DNA of 39,329 nucleotides from Kiloniellaceae bacterium. GTDB lineage: Bacteria > Pseudomonadota > Alphaproteobacteria > Kiloniellales > J153. The stretch is from positions 1 through 39,329 of the forward strand of contig JAJFGP010000101.1 of NCBI GenBank assembly GCA_021776055.1, written 5' to 3'. Shown here piece after piece: positions 23,623 through 30,690 of this stretch (the first letter of the stretch is position 1; every line of letters begins with the position of its first letter). A program made the position numbers and the translations under genes. Below the pieces are notes generated by a model. That model ran no database searches. It was not told where the DNA came from and was given only the letters and a program-made list of their open reading frames with translations.

Positions 23623-23731
23623 AGGTCGGCGCAACATCGCAGCCGATGACGTAGTAGGGCTGTTTCTGCGCGCCCATGTATCGAGGTTGCGAATTTGGGA
23701 TGAAATCCTGGTCCGTGAGGCTCAATTTCTG

Positions 23732-23759
23732 TTGACGAGTGTGAAAAATCGCCTACGCT
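23732..23759 (+). promoter_or_regulatory. Promoter of the Gly/Ser/Asn-rich exported protein gene
   Basis: TTGACG at 23732-23737 and TACGCT at 23754-23759, spaced by 16 bases, give a reasonable sigma-70-type promoter. It lies about 66 bases before the ATG at 23826. Confidence 0.5.
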
Positions 23760-23825
23760 CATCCCCACATCCAGGGATAGTCGGGGCCGGGGTTGGCTGC
23801 CAGAGTGGGTCAGGAGGACGCCACA

Positions 23826-24209
23826 ATGCCATCAAATTTCACCAATTTGTTTGTCTTCCCAGTTGGGCTTGCCGTGCTGCTCGTTGGCGCGCCTGCGTTT
23901 TCGCAAAGCCAGCCGCCAGTCAACAATGACCCTTTTTTTGGCGTACCGGCCGTGGACAGTGATCAGATGTCTGCTGCCAGTGGCGAGCTTGCCGGTGGAG
24001 TTAGTGCCGGCATTCCGACGCATATTGGGGCCGGTAATCGCGGCACCACGAGTCAACGCGGCGGCGTGCCAAGCAGCGCCGTTGGAACGGCGACAAGGGA
24101 CATTTCCAGTAGCAGTAGCCACGACTTTGCCAACCAAGGCACCGCCAACGTCAGGATCTACAACAACAACGGCGGCGGCTTTGGGGGCAGCGGAGGGGTG
24201 TCACAGTAG
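23826..24209 (+). CDS. Exported low-complexity protein, unknown function
   Basis: A 127-residue protein with a clear signal peptide (cleavage near residue 26, after 'GAPAFS') and a mature part rich in Gly, Ser, Asn and Thr, including 'SSSSSHD' and 'NNNGGGFGGSGG'. It has no cysteines, no membrane segment after the signal, and no family I recognise. The composition suggests an unstructured or fibre-like extracellular or periplasmic protein. AGGAGG lies eight bases before the ATG and a good promoter precedes it, so it is very likely a real single gene. It is transcribed away from the polyene operon. Confidence 0.65.
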   Translation: MPSNFTNLFVFPVGLAVLLVGAPAFSQSQPPVNNDPFFGVPAVDSDQMSAASGELAGGVSAGIPTHIGAGNRGTTSQRGGVPSSAVGTATRDISSSSSHDFANQGTANVRIYNNNGGGFGGSGGVSQ

Positions 24210-24347
24210 CCCAAGGTGCAATCCTAACGGCCGCTACGCGGGCACGGTTCATGTTAGGTGATCGATTAGGGTTATGTAATCCCGCAATTCTCCGGTAGCT
24301 ACTTCTGGCCGCTTTGTCAGCGCCTTAGCCCTGCATTTCCGACCCGC

Positions 24348-24371
24348 AAAAAACCCCGCTGGAGCGGAGCC
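24348..24371 (-). terminator. Intrinsic terminator downstream of tRNA-Asn
   Basis: On the minus strand GGCTCCGC-TCCA-GCGGGGTT forms an 8-bp stem with a 4-base loop (some G-U pairs) running into a six-T tract (A-run 24348-24353 on the plus strand). This is the classic terminator form and would end the tRNA-Asn transcript about 115 bases past its CCA. Confidence 0.65.
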
Positions 24372-24440
24372 AGTCTGGATCATCGGATTGGTTACTGAAT
24401 GGATGATTTCTTTGCCTACGGGAACCGCATCTATTTCACC

Positions 24441-24480
24441 AAAACAAGAGCCTAACCGTTTCCGATTAAACCCTTGTTTT
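24441..24480 (-). terminator. 18-bp hairpin with GAAA loop right behind tRNA-Asn
   Basis: Read as minus-strand RNA, the arms AAAACAAGGGUUUAAUCG and CGGUUAGGCUCUUGUUUU pair over all 18 positions (five G-U pairs) around a GAAA tetraloop. The hairpin starts three bases after the tRNA CCA. On the plus strand the G-U pairs would become A-C mismatches, so the structure is meant for the minus-strand transcript. It may act as a first terminator or as a 3'-processing stop. Confidence 0.6.
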
Positions 24481-24483
24481 TAA

Positions 24484-24559
24484 TGGCTCCGCGGGCAGGA
24501 CTCGAACCTGCGACATGGTGGTTAACAGCCACCCGCTCTACCAACTGAGCTACCGCGGA
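24484..24559 (-). tRNA. tRNA-Asn (anticodon GTT)
   Basis: A 76-base cloverleaf on the minus strand: acceptor TCCGCGG pairs with CCGCGGA, the D-arm has AGCTCAGTTGGTAGAGC, the anticodon loop is CTGTTAA (GTT), the T-arm has GGTTCGAGTCC, and the 3' end is GCCA with CCA encoded. The sequence matches typical bacterial tRNA-Asn. Confidence 0.97.
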
Positions 24560-24615
24560 TCAGGGTCCGGTTGCTGCACCTTGATGGCGACAAGACCGGG
24601 CTGAAATCGGCCGGG

Positions 24616-24644
24616 TTTATACCAGACAGTACCCGTCATCGCAA
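24616..24644 (-). promoter_or_regulatory. Promoter of tRNA-Asn
   Basis: On the minus strand TTGCGA (24639-24644) and TATAAA (24616-24621) are separated by 17 bases. Transcription would start about 50 bases before the tRNA 5' end. This is the best -35/-10 pair in the neighbourhood. Confidence 0.6.
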
Positions 24645-24705
24645 TTTCTTTGGTCGGCCCCTCTGCCACAGCCGGCGGATGATCCGTGGGGTGGTCGGGG
24701 CGGGC

Positions 24706-24885
24706 TTAAGCGCCGGCAACAACCGCAAGAATGCACTGGGCAACCGGCAGGTAGGCCGAATTCGGCATATGGAACCAGCGCAGGAACTCGGCGGTCGACA
24801 TGTCGCCGTCAAGCCAGGTTTCCAGAAACATTTGGCTGATCGGATGGAGGCGGCTCGGTAGGCAGACCAGAATATTTTCGGGCAT
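24706..24885 (-). CDS. Possible 59-residue protein, unknown
   Basis: ATG at 24885 opens 59 codons ('MPENILVCLPSRLHPISQ...'), ending just before the tRNA-Asn promoter. The composition looks protein-like, with a hydrophobic, Trp/Phe-containing middle ('WLDGDMSTAEFLRWFHM'), but no ribosome site is visible and no family is recognised. A GTG at 24924 would lengthen it by 13 residues. It may be real or chance. Confidence 0.3.
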   Translation of the reverse strand: MPENILVCLPSRLHPISQMFLETWLDGDMSTAEFLRWFHMPNSAYLPVAQCILAVVAGA

Positions 24886-25117
24886 AGGGCAAAATCCAAG
24901 GTGGACGTCGTGCCGCTCTGCCACGCCGAGTCCGACATGCGACCCTATAAGTTTACGCGCGACGCGGGAGTCGGAATACCCCTTTACGGCGACCGTTCAC
25001 GAAATGTTGCGCAAAGGTGCCGTTTCGCCCCGTGCAGCGAATGGTAACGTTTTATCCCTATCTTCCTCCCAAAATCCTATGCGTTTACACCGAATCGAGG
25101 TCAGGTGGCGGCAGGCG

Positions 25118-26245
25118 ATGTGGGCAGAATTTCCAGCTAAATCGGAGCATAGGCCCGAGCGCTCACGGACAGCGCTAGTGGGTCAAGTGCGCCCTCGCGG
25201 CCGTGGGGCGCTGGTCTGGCTGCTTATTCCTGCGGTTATGCTGGGCGCTGGCCTGTTTGGGCCGCCCGCGGCAGTGCCGGATCACGCTGAATCCACCGCC
25301 TCCAGCACTAATCATGAAGAGAGGCGTCTCGCCCGATTTCGGCCGGGCGGCATGACTTTAGGCCCAGTTTCTGCGGGCAGGGCCGCTGCCGCGACGAACG
25401 AGCGACTATCTGTCGCCGATGGGTGTCTTGCGGCCGATCAGATCGACCATACAACGCCAGAGCGTGCCGGGCTAAGCCGGTTATTCGAAACCCTTGGCCG
25501 CAGTCCAACCGGCGCGGCGCTACTAAGTGCGGCGGCGGCGCGTGGCGCGCGTGTGTGCGTGGACCGGACCACCGACCTTTTGGCCTACTACTTCGCGAAT
25601 ATGAACGTCGTTGGCGTCCGCTGGGACCTTTCGGAGGGCGGTCGGGTCGTCTTTCTGGCGCACGAGCTTGCGCATATCCCCCAGCACCCGCGCTATTCGG
25701 ACAATCGCTATTTTCCGCCCATGGACCTCGTCCTGCTGCGGCGTATGCGGGAGGCCGTGGCTGAGGCTACTGCGACCCGTTTCGCTTGGGAGTTGCGTCA
25801 GGCGGGCTTTGCCGCGGCCTGGGACGAGAAATTGGCCACACCGTATGCCGATGTGGCGCGGGCATTTGCGCAGGTGATCGAGGATCACCCCGGCGCGCAT
25901 GCCATGGCCGTGGCGACTCGCGCCGCGTTCGACCAATGGTTCGCGGCGCCATGGCGGCGCGACGTTTACGATCGCATGACCGTTGCGCATCTTCAGCGAA
26001 TTGCCGTGGATGCCCTGGGTCTGGTGCCGGCGCAACAGCGGATAACGGATCAGTTTCTTGTGCCGATTGGCCGACTTGGCAGGGAGAATTTCCTCGCCAA
26101 TTCTACGTCCCGGCCGCTCACGGATACCTACTACGCGGGCCATCTGTCGGTTCGGAACGCCCAGCATATCGCGCGCCTGGGACCCCCCTCCGATGCCTTG
26201 CGACGATCGGTCGCGGAAGGTCCCCTCGCTGACGTTGCCTCTTAG
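25118..26245 (+). CDS. Membrane-anchored HELAH putative metallopeptidase (DUF6782-like)
   Basis: A 375-residue protein if it starts at ATG 25118 (GGCAGGCG just upstream); ATG 25079 is an alternative. One membrane segment (about 31-47) follows a basic N-terminus, so the rest should be periplasmic. 'FLAHELAHIPQHP' holds a H-E-x2-H zinc motif at about 182-186, and 'REAVAEATATRFAWELRQ' about 30 residues later supplies acidic residues that could be a third ligand, as in HExxH peptidases. I tentatively place it with DUF6782-type putative metallopeptidases. It stands alone between two tRNA genes with no evident operon partner. Confidence 0.6.
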   Translation: MWAEFPAKSEHRPERSRTALVGQVRPRGRGALVWLLIPAVMLGAGLFGPPAAVPDHAESTASSTNHEERRLARFRPGGMTLGPVSAGRAAAATNERLSVADGCLAADQIDHTTPERAGLSRLFETLGRSPTGAALLSAAAARGARVCVDRTTDLLAYYFANMNVVGVRWDLSEGGRVVFLAHELAHIPQHPRYSDNRYFPPMDLVLLRRMREAVAEATATRFAWELRQAGFAAAWDEKLATPYADVARAFAQVIEDHPGAHAMAVATRAAFDQWFAAPWRRDVYDRMTVAHLQRIAVDALGLVPAQQRITDQFLVPIGRLGRENFLANSTSRPLTDTYYAGHLSVRNAQHIARLGPPSDALRRSVAEGPLADVAS

Positions 26246-26288
26246 CCGGCCAATGCCCTCTTAGCGGGCTCAGTCCGGGGAGTCGCCG

Positions 26289-26411
26289 CTACCCCCCAGG
26301 GCCAGGCTCATCCGGTCCACGGGCACCCGCGGTGGACCAGGCCAGCATGACGCTGAAGGCAACAAAGGCCGCGCTGACCATGGCTAGAAAGAGAATTTCT
26401 CCCGTTGTCAT
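26289..26411 (-). CDS. Small single-span membrane protein, 40 residues
   Basis: ATG at 26411 with GGAG seven bases upstream opens 40 codons. Residues ~5-26 ('EILFLAMVSAAFVAFSVMLA') form a single membrane helix, followed by a Gly/Pro-rich tail ending 'GPGG'. The good ribosome site and clean helix make it credible. No family is recognised. It lies between the HELAH gene (converging) and tRNA-Cys; an AT-rich stretch before it (about 26450-26485) could hold its promoter. Confidence 0.55.
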   Translation of the reverse strand: MTTGEILFLAMVSAAFVAFSVMLAWSTAGARGPDEPGPGG

Positions 26412-26555
26412 GTGCTTGCTCCGGTGTTGTTCGCCGCTTGTTCCGGATCGCATAATAGCCATAAAAATAATAAGGATAAAGACCCATGGTCTATTGCCGT
26501 CGGCTCACTTCGCCGTTTCGCCTGACGGCGGGGCATTTGACTGCGTCTGAAGGAA

Positions 26556-26629
26556 TGGAGGCCCGGGCCGGAATCGAACCGACGTACGAGGCTTTGCAGG
26601 CCCCTGCATAACCACTCTGCCACCGGGCC
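26556..26629 (-). tRNA. tRNA-Cys (anticodon GCA)
   Basis: A 74-base cloverleaf on the minus strand: acceptor GGCCCGG pairs with CCGGGCC, the anticodon loop CTGCAAA has GCA, the T-arm has GGTTCGATTCC and the 3' end is TCCA with CCA encoded. It matches typical proteobacterial tRNA-Cys. Confidence 0.96.
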
Positions 26630-26643
26630 GGGAGGGCGCTAGA

Positions 26644-26671
26644 TCAGTACCGTGTCCTGCATATAAGTCAA
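26644..26671 (-). promoter_or_regulatory. Promoter of tRNA-Cys
   Basis: On the minus strand TTGACT (26666-26671) and TACTGA (26644-26649) are spaced by 16 bases, 15 bases upstream of the tRNA 5' end, a typical position for a tRNA promoter. Confidence 0.5.
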
Positions 26672-26833
26672 GAATTCTGACGTTTTCAAGCCGTACCCTT
26701 TGTGGGCGGTCGGTCGTTTTGAGGAGCGGGAGCTGTCCCGAGACGAATATTGCCGGTTGTACACGATTCTGCTACCGAACGCCGGATATGCTGCCGTGGC
26801 CGAGCAGTTGAGAACGAAGGACTAGTCCGAGAT

Positions 26834-28036
26834 ATGTCGAAGCAAGACTCCCGCGGCCCTCGACTGCGGCTGGCCATGGCGAATGCCGTGCTCGTACTGG
26901 CCTCATTGATGGTAACGGGTTTGCTCGTATTTGTTGCGGGCGAAGCTTTCTTTCGCGTCAAGTTCGGTGGCGCGGTTGACCAGACGGCCGACACCACCTT
27001 GTACGAATTCGATCCGCAGCGAGGCTGGCGGCTGAAGCCCGGAGAGTACTCACGTTTTAACTTCGGTTCGCACCGCGCTGTCGAAGTATCCATAAACGAG
27101 TGGGGGCTTCGCGACGGAGCCCTTGATGCCGAAGTGCCGGCCGGCACGGAGCGCGTCAGCATCGTTGGCGATTCGTTCGTATTTGCCGAGGCTCTGAACA
27201 CGCCGTACCGCTTTACCGATAGGCTGCAAGATCTCGCGGGCCCGGCCTACGAGATCGTCAATATATCCGTTCCCGGCTATGGGACCGGGCAACAGTTTCG
27301 TTTGGTTGACGACCTGGTGTCGGGGGGCTTCCAAATTGGCAGCAAGCTCATCCTGGTATTCTTTACAAACGATATTCAGGACAATCTGGGGCTGAACTAT
27401 TCGTCGCTTAAGACCGATCCGTTGAAGCCGCGCTTCACGATCGATGGCGCGGGGGAATTGCAAAGCGTCAATCCAAAAGAGAACAAGAAGGGTCGGGGAC
27501 ATAAGAATTTTTGGGTACGGTCGCTTTTCTTTAACTTTTTAAAGCGCCGTATAGAGGTGGCCGCCACTCGGTTTCCCGCGATCTTTGTAGCCCTGGACAC
27601 GGTGGGTCTGGCGCCGAGCGTGCCGCGGACGCCTGGGATTGTCGCCGGCTGGTATGGGACCGGTTGGGAAGAGCGGTGGTCGGCTACTCAGGACATTCTT
27701 GGGTATGTCGCGAACTATGTAAGGACTCGGCTAACAGGGACGGAATTGCAGATCGCGTTTGTTCCGTCGCCGCTGCAGGTTGAGGACGTTTTCAAAGTGA
27801 TGATTTCCCAAAATTTGGACGCGGATCCCAGATACGTGGAATTCTTCGATGACATCGACAGGCCGCAGAGAATGCTGCGCACGTTTGCCGAGGCGCAGGG
27901 CATCCCCTTTATTGACATGACGCCGGCGCTTCGTGAGGCCAGCGGCACCTATTTTCCGTCGGAGGGGCACTTGAACGAGCTTGGTTCGGATATTGCCGCG
28001 CAGGTCTTATACGATGGTAGTTTTGGGGGCAGATGA
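26834..28036 (+). CDS. SGNH/GDSL-family hydrolase (SxtL-like)
   Basis: A 400-residue protein with an N-terminal membrane anchor (about 15-38) and an exported SGNH domain. Block I is 'IVGDSFVFAEAL' with nucleophile Ser114; block V is 'SEGHLNELG' with His379 and Glu377 where most relatives have Asp. Such enzymes add or remove acyl groups on sugars or lipids outside the membrane. The ATG at 26834 follows GAAGGA. It is the first of a plus-strand cassette ending with the carbamoyltransferase. In the saxitoxin cluster the corresponding gene is sxtL, also annotated as a GDSL lipase. Confidence 0.75.
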   Translation: MSKQDSRGPRLRLAMANAVLVLASLMVTGLLVFVAGEAFFRVKFGGAVDQTADTTLYEFDPQRGWRLKPGEYSRFNFGSHRAVEVSINEWGLRDGALDAEVPAGTERVSIVGDSFVFAEALNTPYRFTDRLQDLAGPAYEIVNISVPGYGTGQQFRLVDDLVSGGFQIGSKLILVFFTNDIQDNLGLNYSSLKTDPLKPRFTIDGAGELQSVNPKENKKGRGHKNFWVRSLFFNFLKRRIEVAATRFPAIFVALDTVGLAPSVPRTPGIVAGWYGTGWEERWSATQDILGYVANYVRTRLTGTELQIAFVPSPLQVEDVFKVMISQNLDADPRYVEFFDDIDRPQRMLRTFAEAQGIPFIDMTPALREASGTYFPSEGHLNELGSDIAAQVLYDGSFGGR

Positions 28037-28086
28037 ACATGGATGCACATGATATTGCCCGAGCAGATTGGCGGAACCGATCATGA
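28033..28086 (+). CDS. 17-codon reading frame bridging two cassette genes
   Basis: ATG at 28033 overlaps the hydrolase stop as ATGA; 17 codons later TGA at 28084-28086 overlaps the ATG of the next gene, again as ATGA. It thus fills exactly the gap between the two genes and could carry ribosomes across. The peptide (begins MNMDAHDIAR) is not recognised and may have no function of its own. Confidence 0.3.
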   Translation: MNMDAHDIARADWRNRS

Positions 28087-28520
28087 GTGAGCAGCAAGGC
28101 GCCACGCACGAGCGGTTGGTTCGCGAGGAGACGGTCCAGGGCTCGTCGGACCGGTCGTTTGGCCTGGTATTCACCGCGGTCTTCGCGATCATCGGGCTTT
28201 GGCCTCTCCTGGGCGATGGCGGCGTCCGGATATGGTCGCTCGCTATTTGCGCCGTGTTCCTGGCCACGGCGTTGCTGCGGCCCACGTTGTTGAAGCCACT
28301 CAACCGCCTATGGACAGAGTTTGGCCTTCTCCTGCATCACGTCGTTAACCCAATTATCATGGGGTTACTGTTTTATCTGGTGGTCACGCCCACGGGCCTG
28401 GTGATGCGTGCGCTTGGCAAGGATCTCCTGCGGTTGCGCTTTGACCGGCAGGCGAAGAGTTATTGGATTGAACGACAACCGCCCGGCCCGGCGCCAGAGG
28501 GCATGAGAGATCAGTTCTGA
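28083..28520 (+). CDS. SxtJ-family membrane protein
   Basis: A 145-residue protein with about three membrane segments (near 26-45, 48-66 and 85-108). 'RSFGLVFTAVFAIIGLWPLL' and 'LLHHVVNPIIMGLLFYLVVTP' are, as I recall, typical of the SxtJ family. Its role is unknown, but it constantly neighbours a DUF5989-like small protein and a NodU/CmcH carbamoyltransferase. ATG 28083 is preferred; a TTG at 28068 would add five residues. The stop is eight bases before the next start. Confidence 0.75.
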   Translation: MSEQQGATHERLVREETVQGSSDRSFGLVFTAVFAIIGLWPLLGDGGVRIWSLAICAVFLATALLRPTLLKPLNRLWTEFGLLLHHVVNPIIMGLLFYLVVTPTGLVMRALGKDLLRLRFDRQAKSYWIERQPPGPAPEGMRDQF

Positions 28521-28527
28521 GGTTCGT

Positions 28528-28677
28528 ATGAGTTTTCTAGCAGAGTTATGGCGTTTTATCCGTGTCCGAAAGAAATTCTGGCTGCTGCCCATCATCGTCA
28601 TGATGTTTCTACTGGGTGGTTTGCTGGTTCTTTCTCAGGGCAGCGCAATAGCGCCGTTCATCTACACGATCTTCTGA
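28528..28677 (+). CDS. DUF5989/SxtK-like small membrane protein, 49 residues
   Basis: ATG at 28528 with GAGG five bases upstream opens 49 codons. The N-terminus 'MSFLAELWRFIRVRKKFWLLP' is an amphipathic basic stretch, followed by one membrane helix ('IIVMMFLLGGLLVL') and a short tail ending 'PFIYTIF'. This layout is that of the DUF5989 family, the tiny third member of carbamoyltransferase cassettes (SxtK in the saxitoxin cluster). It is easily missed because of its length. It ends 16 bases before the carbamoyltransferase start. Confidence 0.8.
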   Translation: MSFLAELWRFIRVRKKFWLLPIIVMMFLLGGLLVLSQGSAIAPFIYTIF

Positions 28678-28693
28678 GGGGGAGGTCGGGGCG

Positions 28694-30529
28694 GTGAGAA
28701 TCCTGGGCGTTTCCGCATTTTACCACGACAGCGCCGCGGCGTTGGTCGAGGACGGCCGAATCGTCGCGGCCGCCCAAGAGGAGCGTTTCACGCGCAAGAA
28801 GCACGACTCGAACTTCCCCATCAAAGCCATCGAGTATTGCCTCGACGAAGGCAAAGTTGACCTGAGTGCCGTCGACTATGTGGCTTTCTACGACAAGCCG
28901 TTTCTAAAGTTCGAACGGCTTCTCGAAACTTATGTCGCGTTCGCGCCCAAGGGATTTGCCTCGTTCCGCATGGCGATGCCCGTTTGGTTGCGTGAAAAAT
29001 TGTTCCAAAAGAACCTGTTGCGAAAAGAATTTAAGAATTTCGCTTCAGACGTAGATTGGGACAAAAAGCTTCTGTTCGCCGAGCATCACCAGTCGCACGC
29101 GGCCAGCGCCTTCTTCCCGTCGCCGTACGAGGAAGCGGTTGTCTTGACCATGGACGGGGTCGGCGAGTGGGCGACCACGTCGGCCGGGATCGGCCGTGGC
29201 AACAAGCTCACCATGATCAAGGAGATCCATTTTCCGCATTCGCTCGGGCTGCTTTATTCCGCCTTCACGTACTACACCGGGTTCAAGGTCAACTCGGGTG
29301 AGTACAAGGTGATGGGGTTGGCGCCCTATGGAGAGCCCAAATACGCTCAGGCGATCCTGGACAATGTGATCGATTTGAAAGACGACGGAAGCTTCCGGCT
29401 CGATCAGTCGTACTTCGAGTATTGCACGGGCTTGCGCATGACCAACGGCAAGTTCGATTCTCTGTTTGGTGGCCCCGCGCGGACGCCGGAGGAAAGATTG
29501 AATCAGCGCCATATGGACCTGGCGGCGTCGGTGCAGGCAGTTGTCGAAGAGGCGGTCCTGCGGTTGACGCGGTCTCTCGCGGCCGAAACCGGTATCGAGA
29601 ACCTGTGCCTGGCCGGCGGCGTCGCCTTGAACTGCGTGGCCAACGGTAAGATTCTACGCGATGGCGCCTTCAAAAACATTTGGGTACAACCGGCGGCGGG
29701 CGATGCGGGCGGTGCCCTTGGCGCCGCCTTGAGCGCTTACCACGGACATATGGACCAACCGCGAACGCTCAACGGCGCCGCCGACAACATGGCCGGCTCT
29801 TATCTTGGCCCGACGTTTGCTCAGGAGGAGATCGAGCGACGTTTGAAAGAGGCAAAGGCTGTCTTCACCACGCTAAGCAGCGACGACGCAATTAGCGCGA
29901 CGGCGGATGCGTTGGCTGACGGCAAGGCGATCGGCTGGTTCCAAGGAAGAATGGAGTTTGGGCCGCGGGCGCTGGGTGCGCGATCGATTCTGGCGGACCC
30001 ACGGTCGCCGTCGATGCAGAAGACGCTCAATCTCAAGGTCAAGTACCGCGAGTCGTTCCGTCCGTTTGCGCCATCGGTCCTGCGCGAAGATCTGTCCGAT
30101 TGGTTCGATATCGACAGCGACAGCCCCTACATGCTCATGGTCGCGGATGTTCGGAATGAGCGCCGCCGCACCATGACGGCCGAGGAAAACGCCCTCTTTG
30201 GCATCGACAAGCTCAATGTCCCGCGCTCGGAAATTCCGTCGGTGACGCACGTCGACTATTCGGCCCGCATTCAGACCGTGCACAAAGAGACCAATCCGCG
30301 GTATCACGCCCTGATCACGGCGTTCAAGGAGCGCACCGGGTGCCCGATCGTTGTGAACACCAGTTTCAACGTGCGCGGCGAGCCGATCGTTTGCACCCCC
30401 GAGGACGCATTCCGATGCTTCATGGGGAGCGAAATTGAGGTGCTGGTCGTCGGCAACTGTATTCTCCGCAAGGAAGACCAGGACCCGGCGTTGAAGCTGG
30501 ACTACAAGGATGCCTTCGAGCTCGATTGA
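28694..30529 (+). CDS. O-carbamoyltransferase, NodU/CmcH family (SxtI-like)
   Basis: A 611-residue cytoplasmic enzyme that transfers a carbamoyl group from carbamoyl phosphate, through carbamoyl-adenylate, to a hydroxyl group. The N-terminal Kae1-like domain has 'HHQSH' (131-135, metal-binding histidines) and 'TMDGVGEW'; later come 'GGVALNCVANGK' and 'FGPRALGARSILADPR'; the C-terminal domain has 'NTSFNVRGEPIVCTPEDA'. Length and motifs fit the family fully. The start is GTG 28694 with GGAGG eight bases upstream. The acceptor is unknown; the membrane partners suggest a sugar or lipid of the cell surface, not a toxin. Confidence 0.9.
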   Translation: MRILGVSAFYHDSAAALVEDGRIVAAAQEERFTRKKHDSNFPIKAIEYCLDEGKVDLSAVDYVAFYDKPFLKFERLLETYVAFAPKGFASFRMAMPVWLREKLFQKNLLRKEFKNFASDVDWDKKLLFAEHHQSHAASAFFPSPYEEAVVLTMDGVGEWATTSAGIGRGNKLTMIKEIHFPHSLGLLYSAFTYYTGFKVNSGEYKVMGLAPYGEPKYAQAILDNVIDLKDDGSFRLDQSYFEYCTGLRMTNGKFDSLFGGPARTPEERLNQRHMDLAASVQAVVEEAVLRLTRSLAAETGIENLCLAGGVALNCVANGKILRDGAFKNIWVQPAAGDAGGALGAALSAYHGHMDQPRTLNGAADNMAGSYLGPTFAQEEIERRLKEAKAVFTTLSSDDAISATADALADGKAIGWFQGRMEFGPRALGARSILADPRSPSMQKTLNLKVKYRESFRPFAPSVLREDLSDWFDIDSDSPYMLMVADVRNERRRTMTAEENALFGIDKLNVPRSEIPSVTHVDYSARIQTVHKETNPRYHALITAFKERTGCPIVVNTSFNVRGEPIVCTPEDAFRCFMGSEIEVLVVGNCILRKEDQDPALKLDYKDAFELD

Positions 30530-30634
30530 GCGGCGTCGCTTGTGGCTGCAAGGCTGAGCAACTCGGTCTGCGTGATTGTCATCTGCTTCTGGCGCAACTA
30601 TAAATCCGACATAGGGTTTGGATAAAGTCGATGT

Positions 30635-30654
30635 GAGGGTGTTTTCGCGCCCTC
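30635..30654 (+). terminator. Hairpin downstream of the carbamoyltransferase cassette
   Basis: GAGGGTG-TTTTCG-CGCCCTC forms a 7-bp stem (one G-U pair) with a 6-base loop, 106 bases after the stop of the carbamoyltransferase gene. No T-run follows, so termination is uncertain; it could also lie in the 5' leader of the next gene. Confidence 0.3.
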
Positions 30655-30690
30655 GTGCTGGCGGTGAACGCAAGATATTGAAGTGGTGCC

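Noticed and set aside
24484-24559. tRNA-Asn as the attachment site of a genomic island carrying the polyene cluster
   Set aside because: The cluster does lie on the 3' side of the tRNA, but no integrase gene and no second copy of the tRNA 3' end was found in the window.
26819-26828. 10-bp palindrome GGACTAGTCC at the ribosome-site region of the SGNH gene
   Set aside because: Too short and single; likely chance.
26834-30529. Possible saxitoxin biosynthesis
   Set aside because: Only the carbamoylation cassette types are present. The core enzymes (polyketide synthase-like SxtA, amidinotransferase SxtG, cyclases and oxygenases) are absent.
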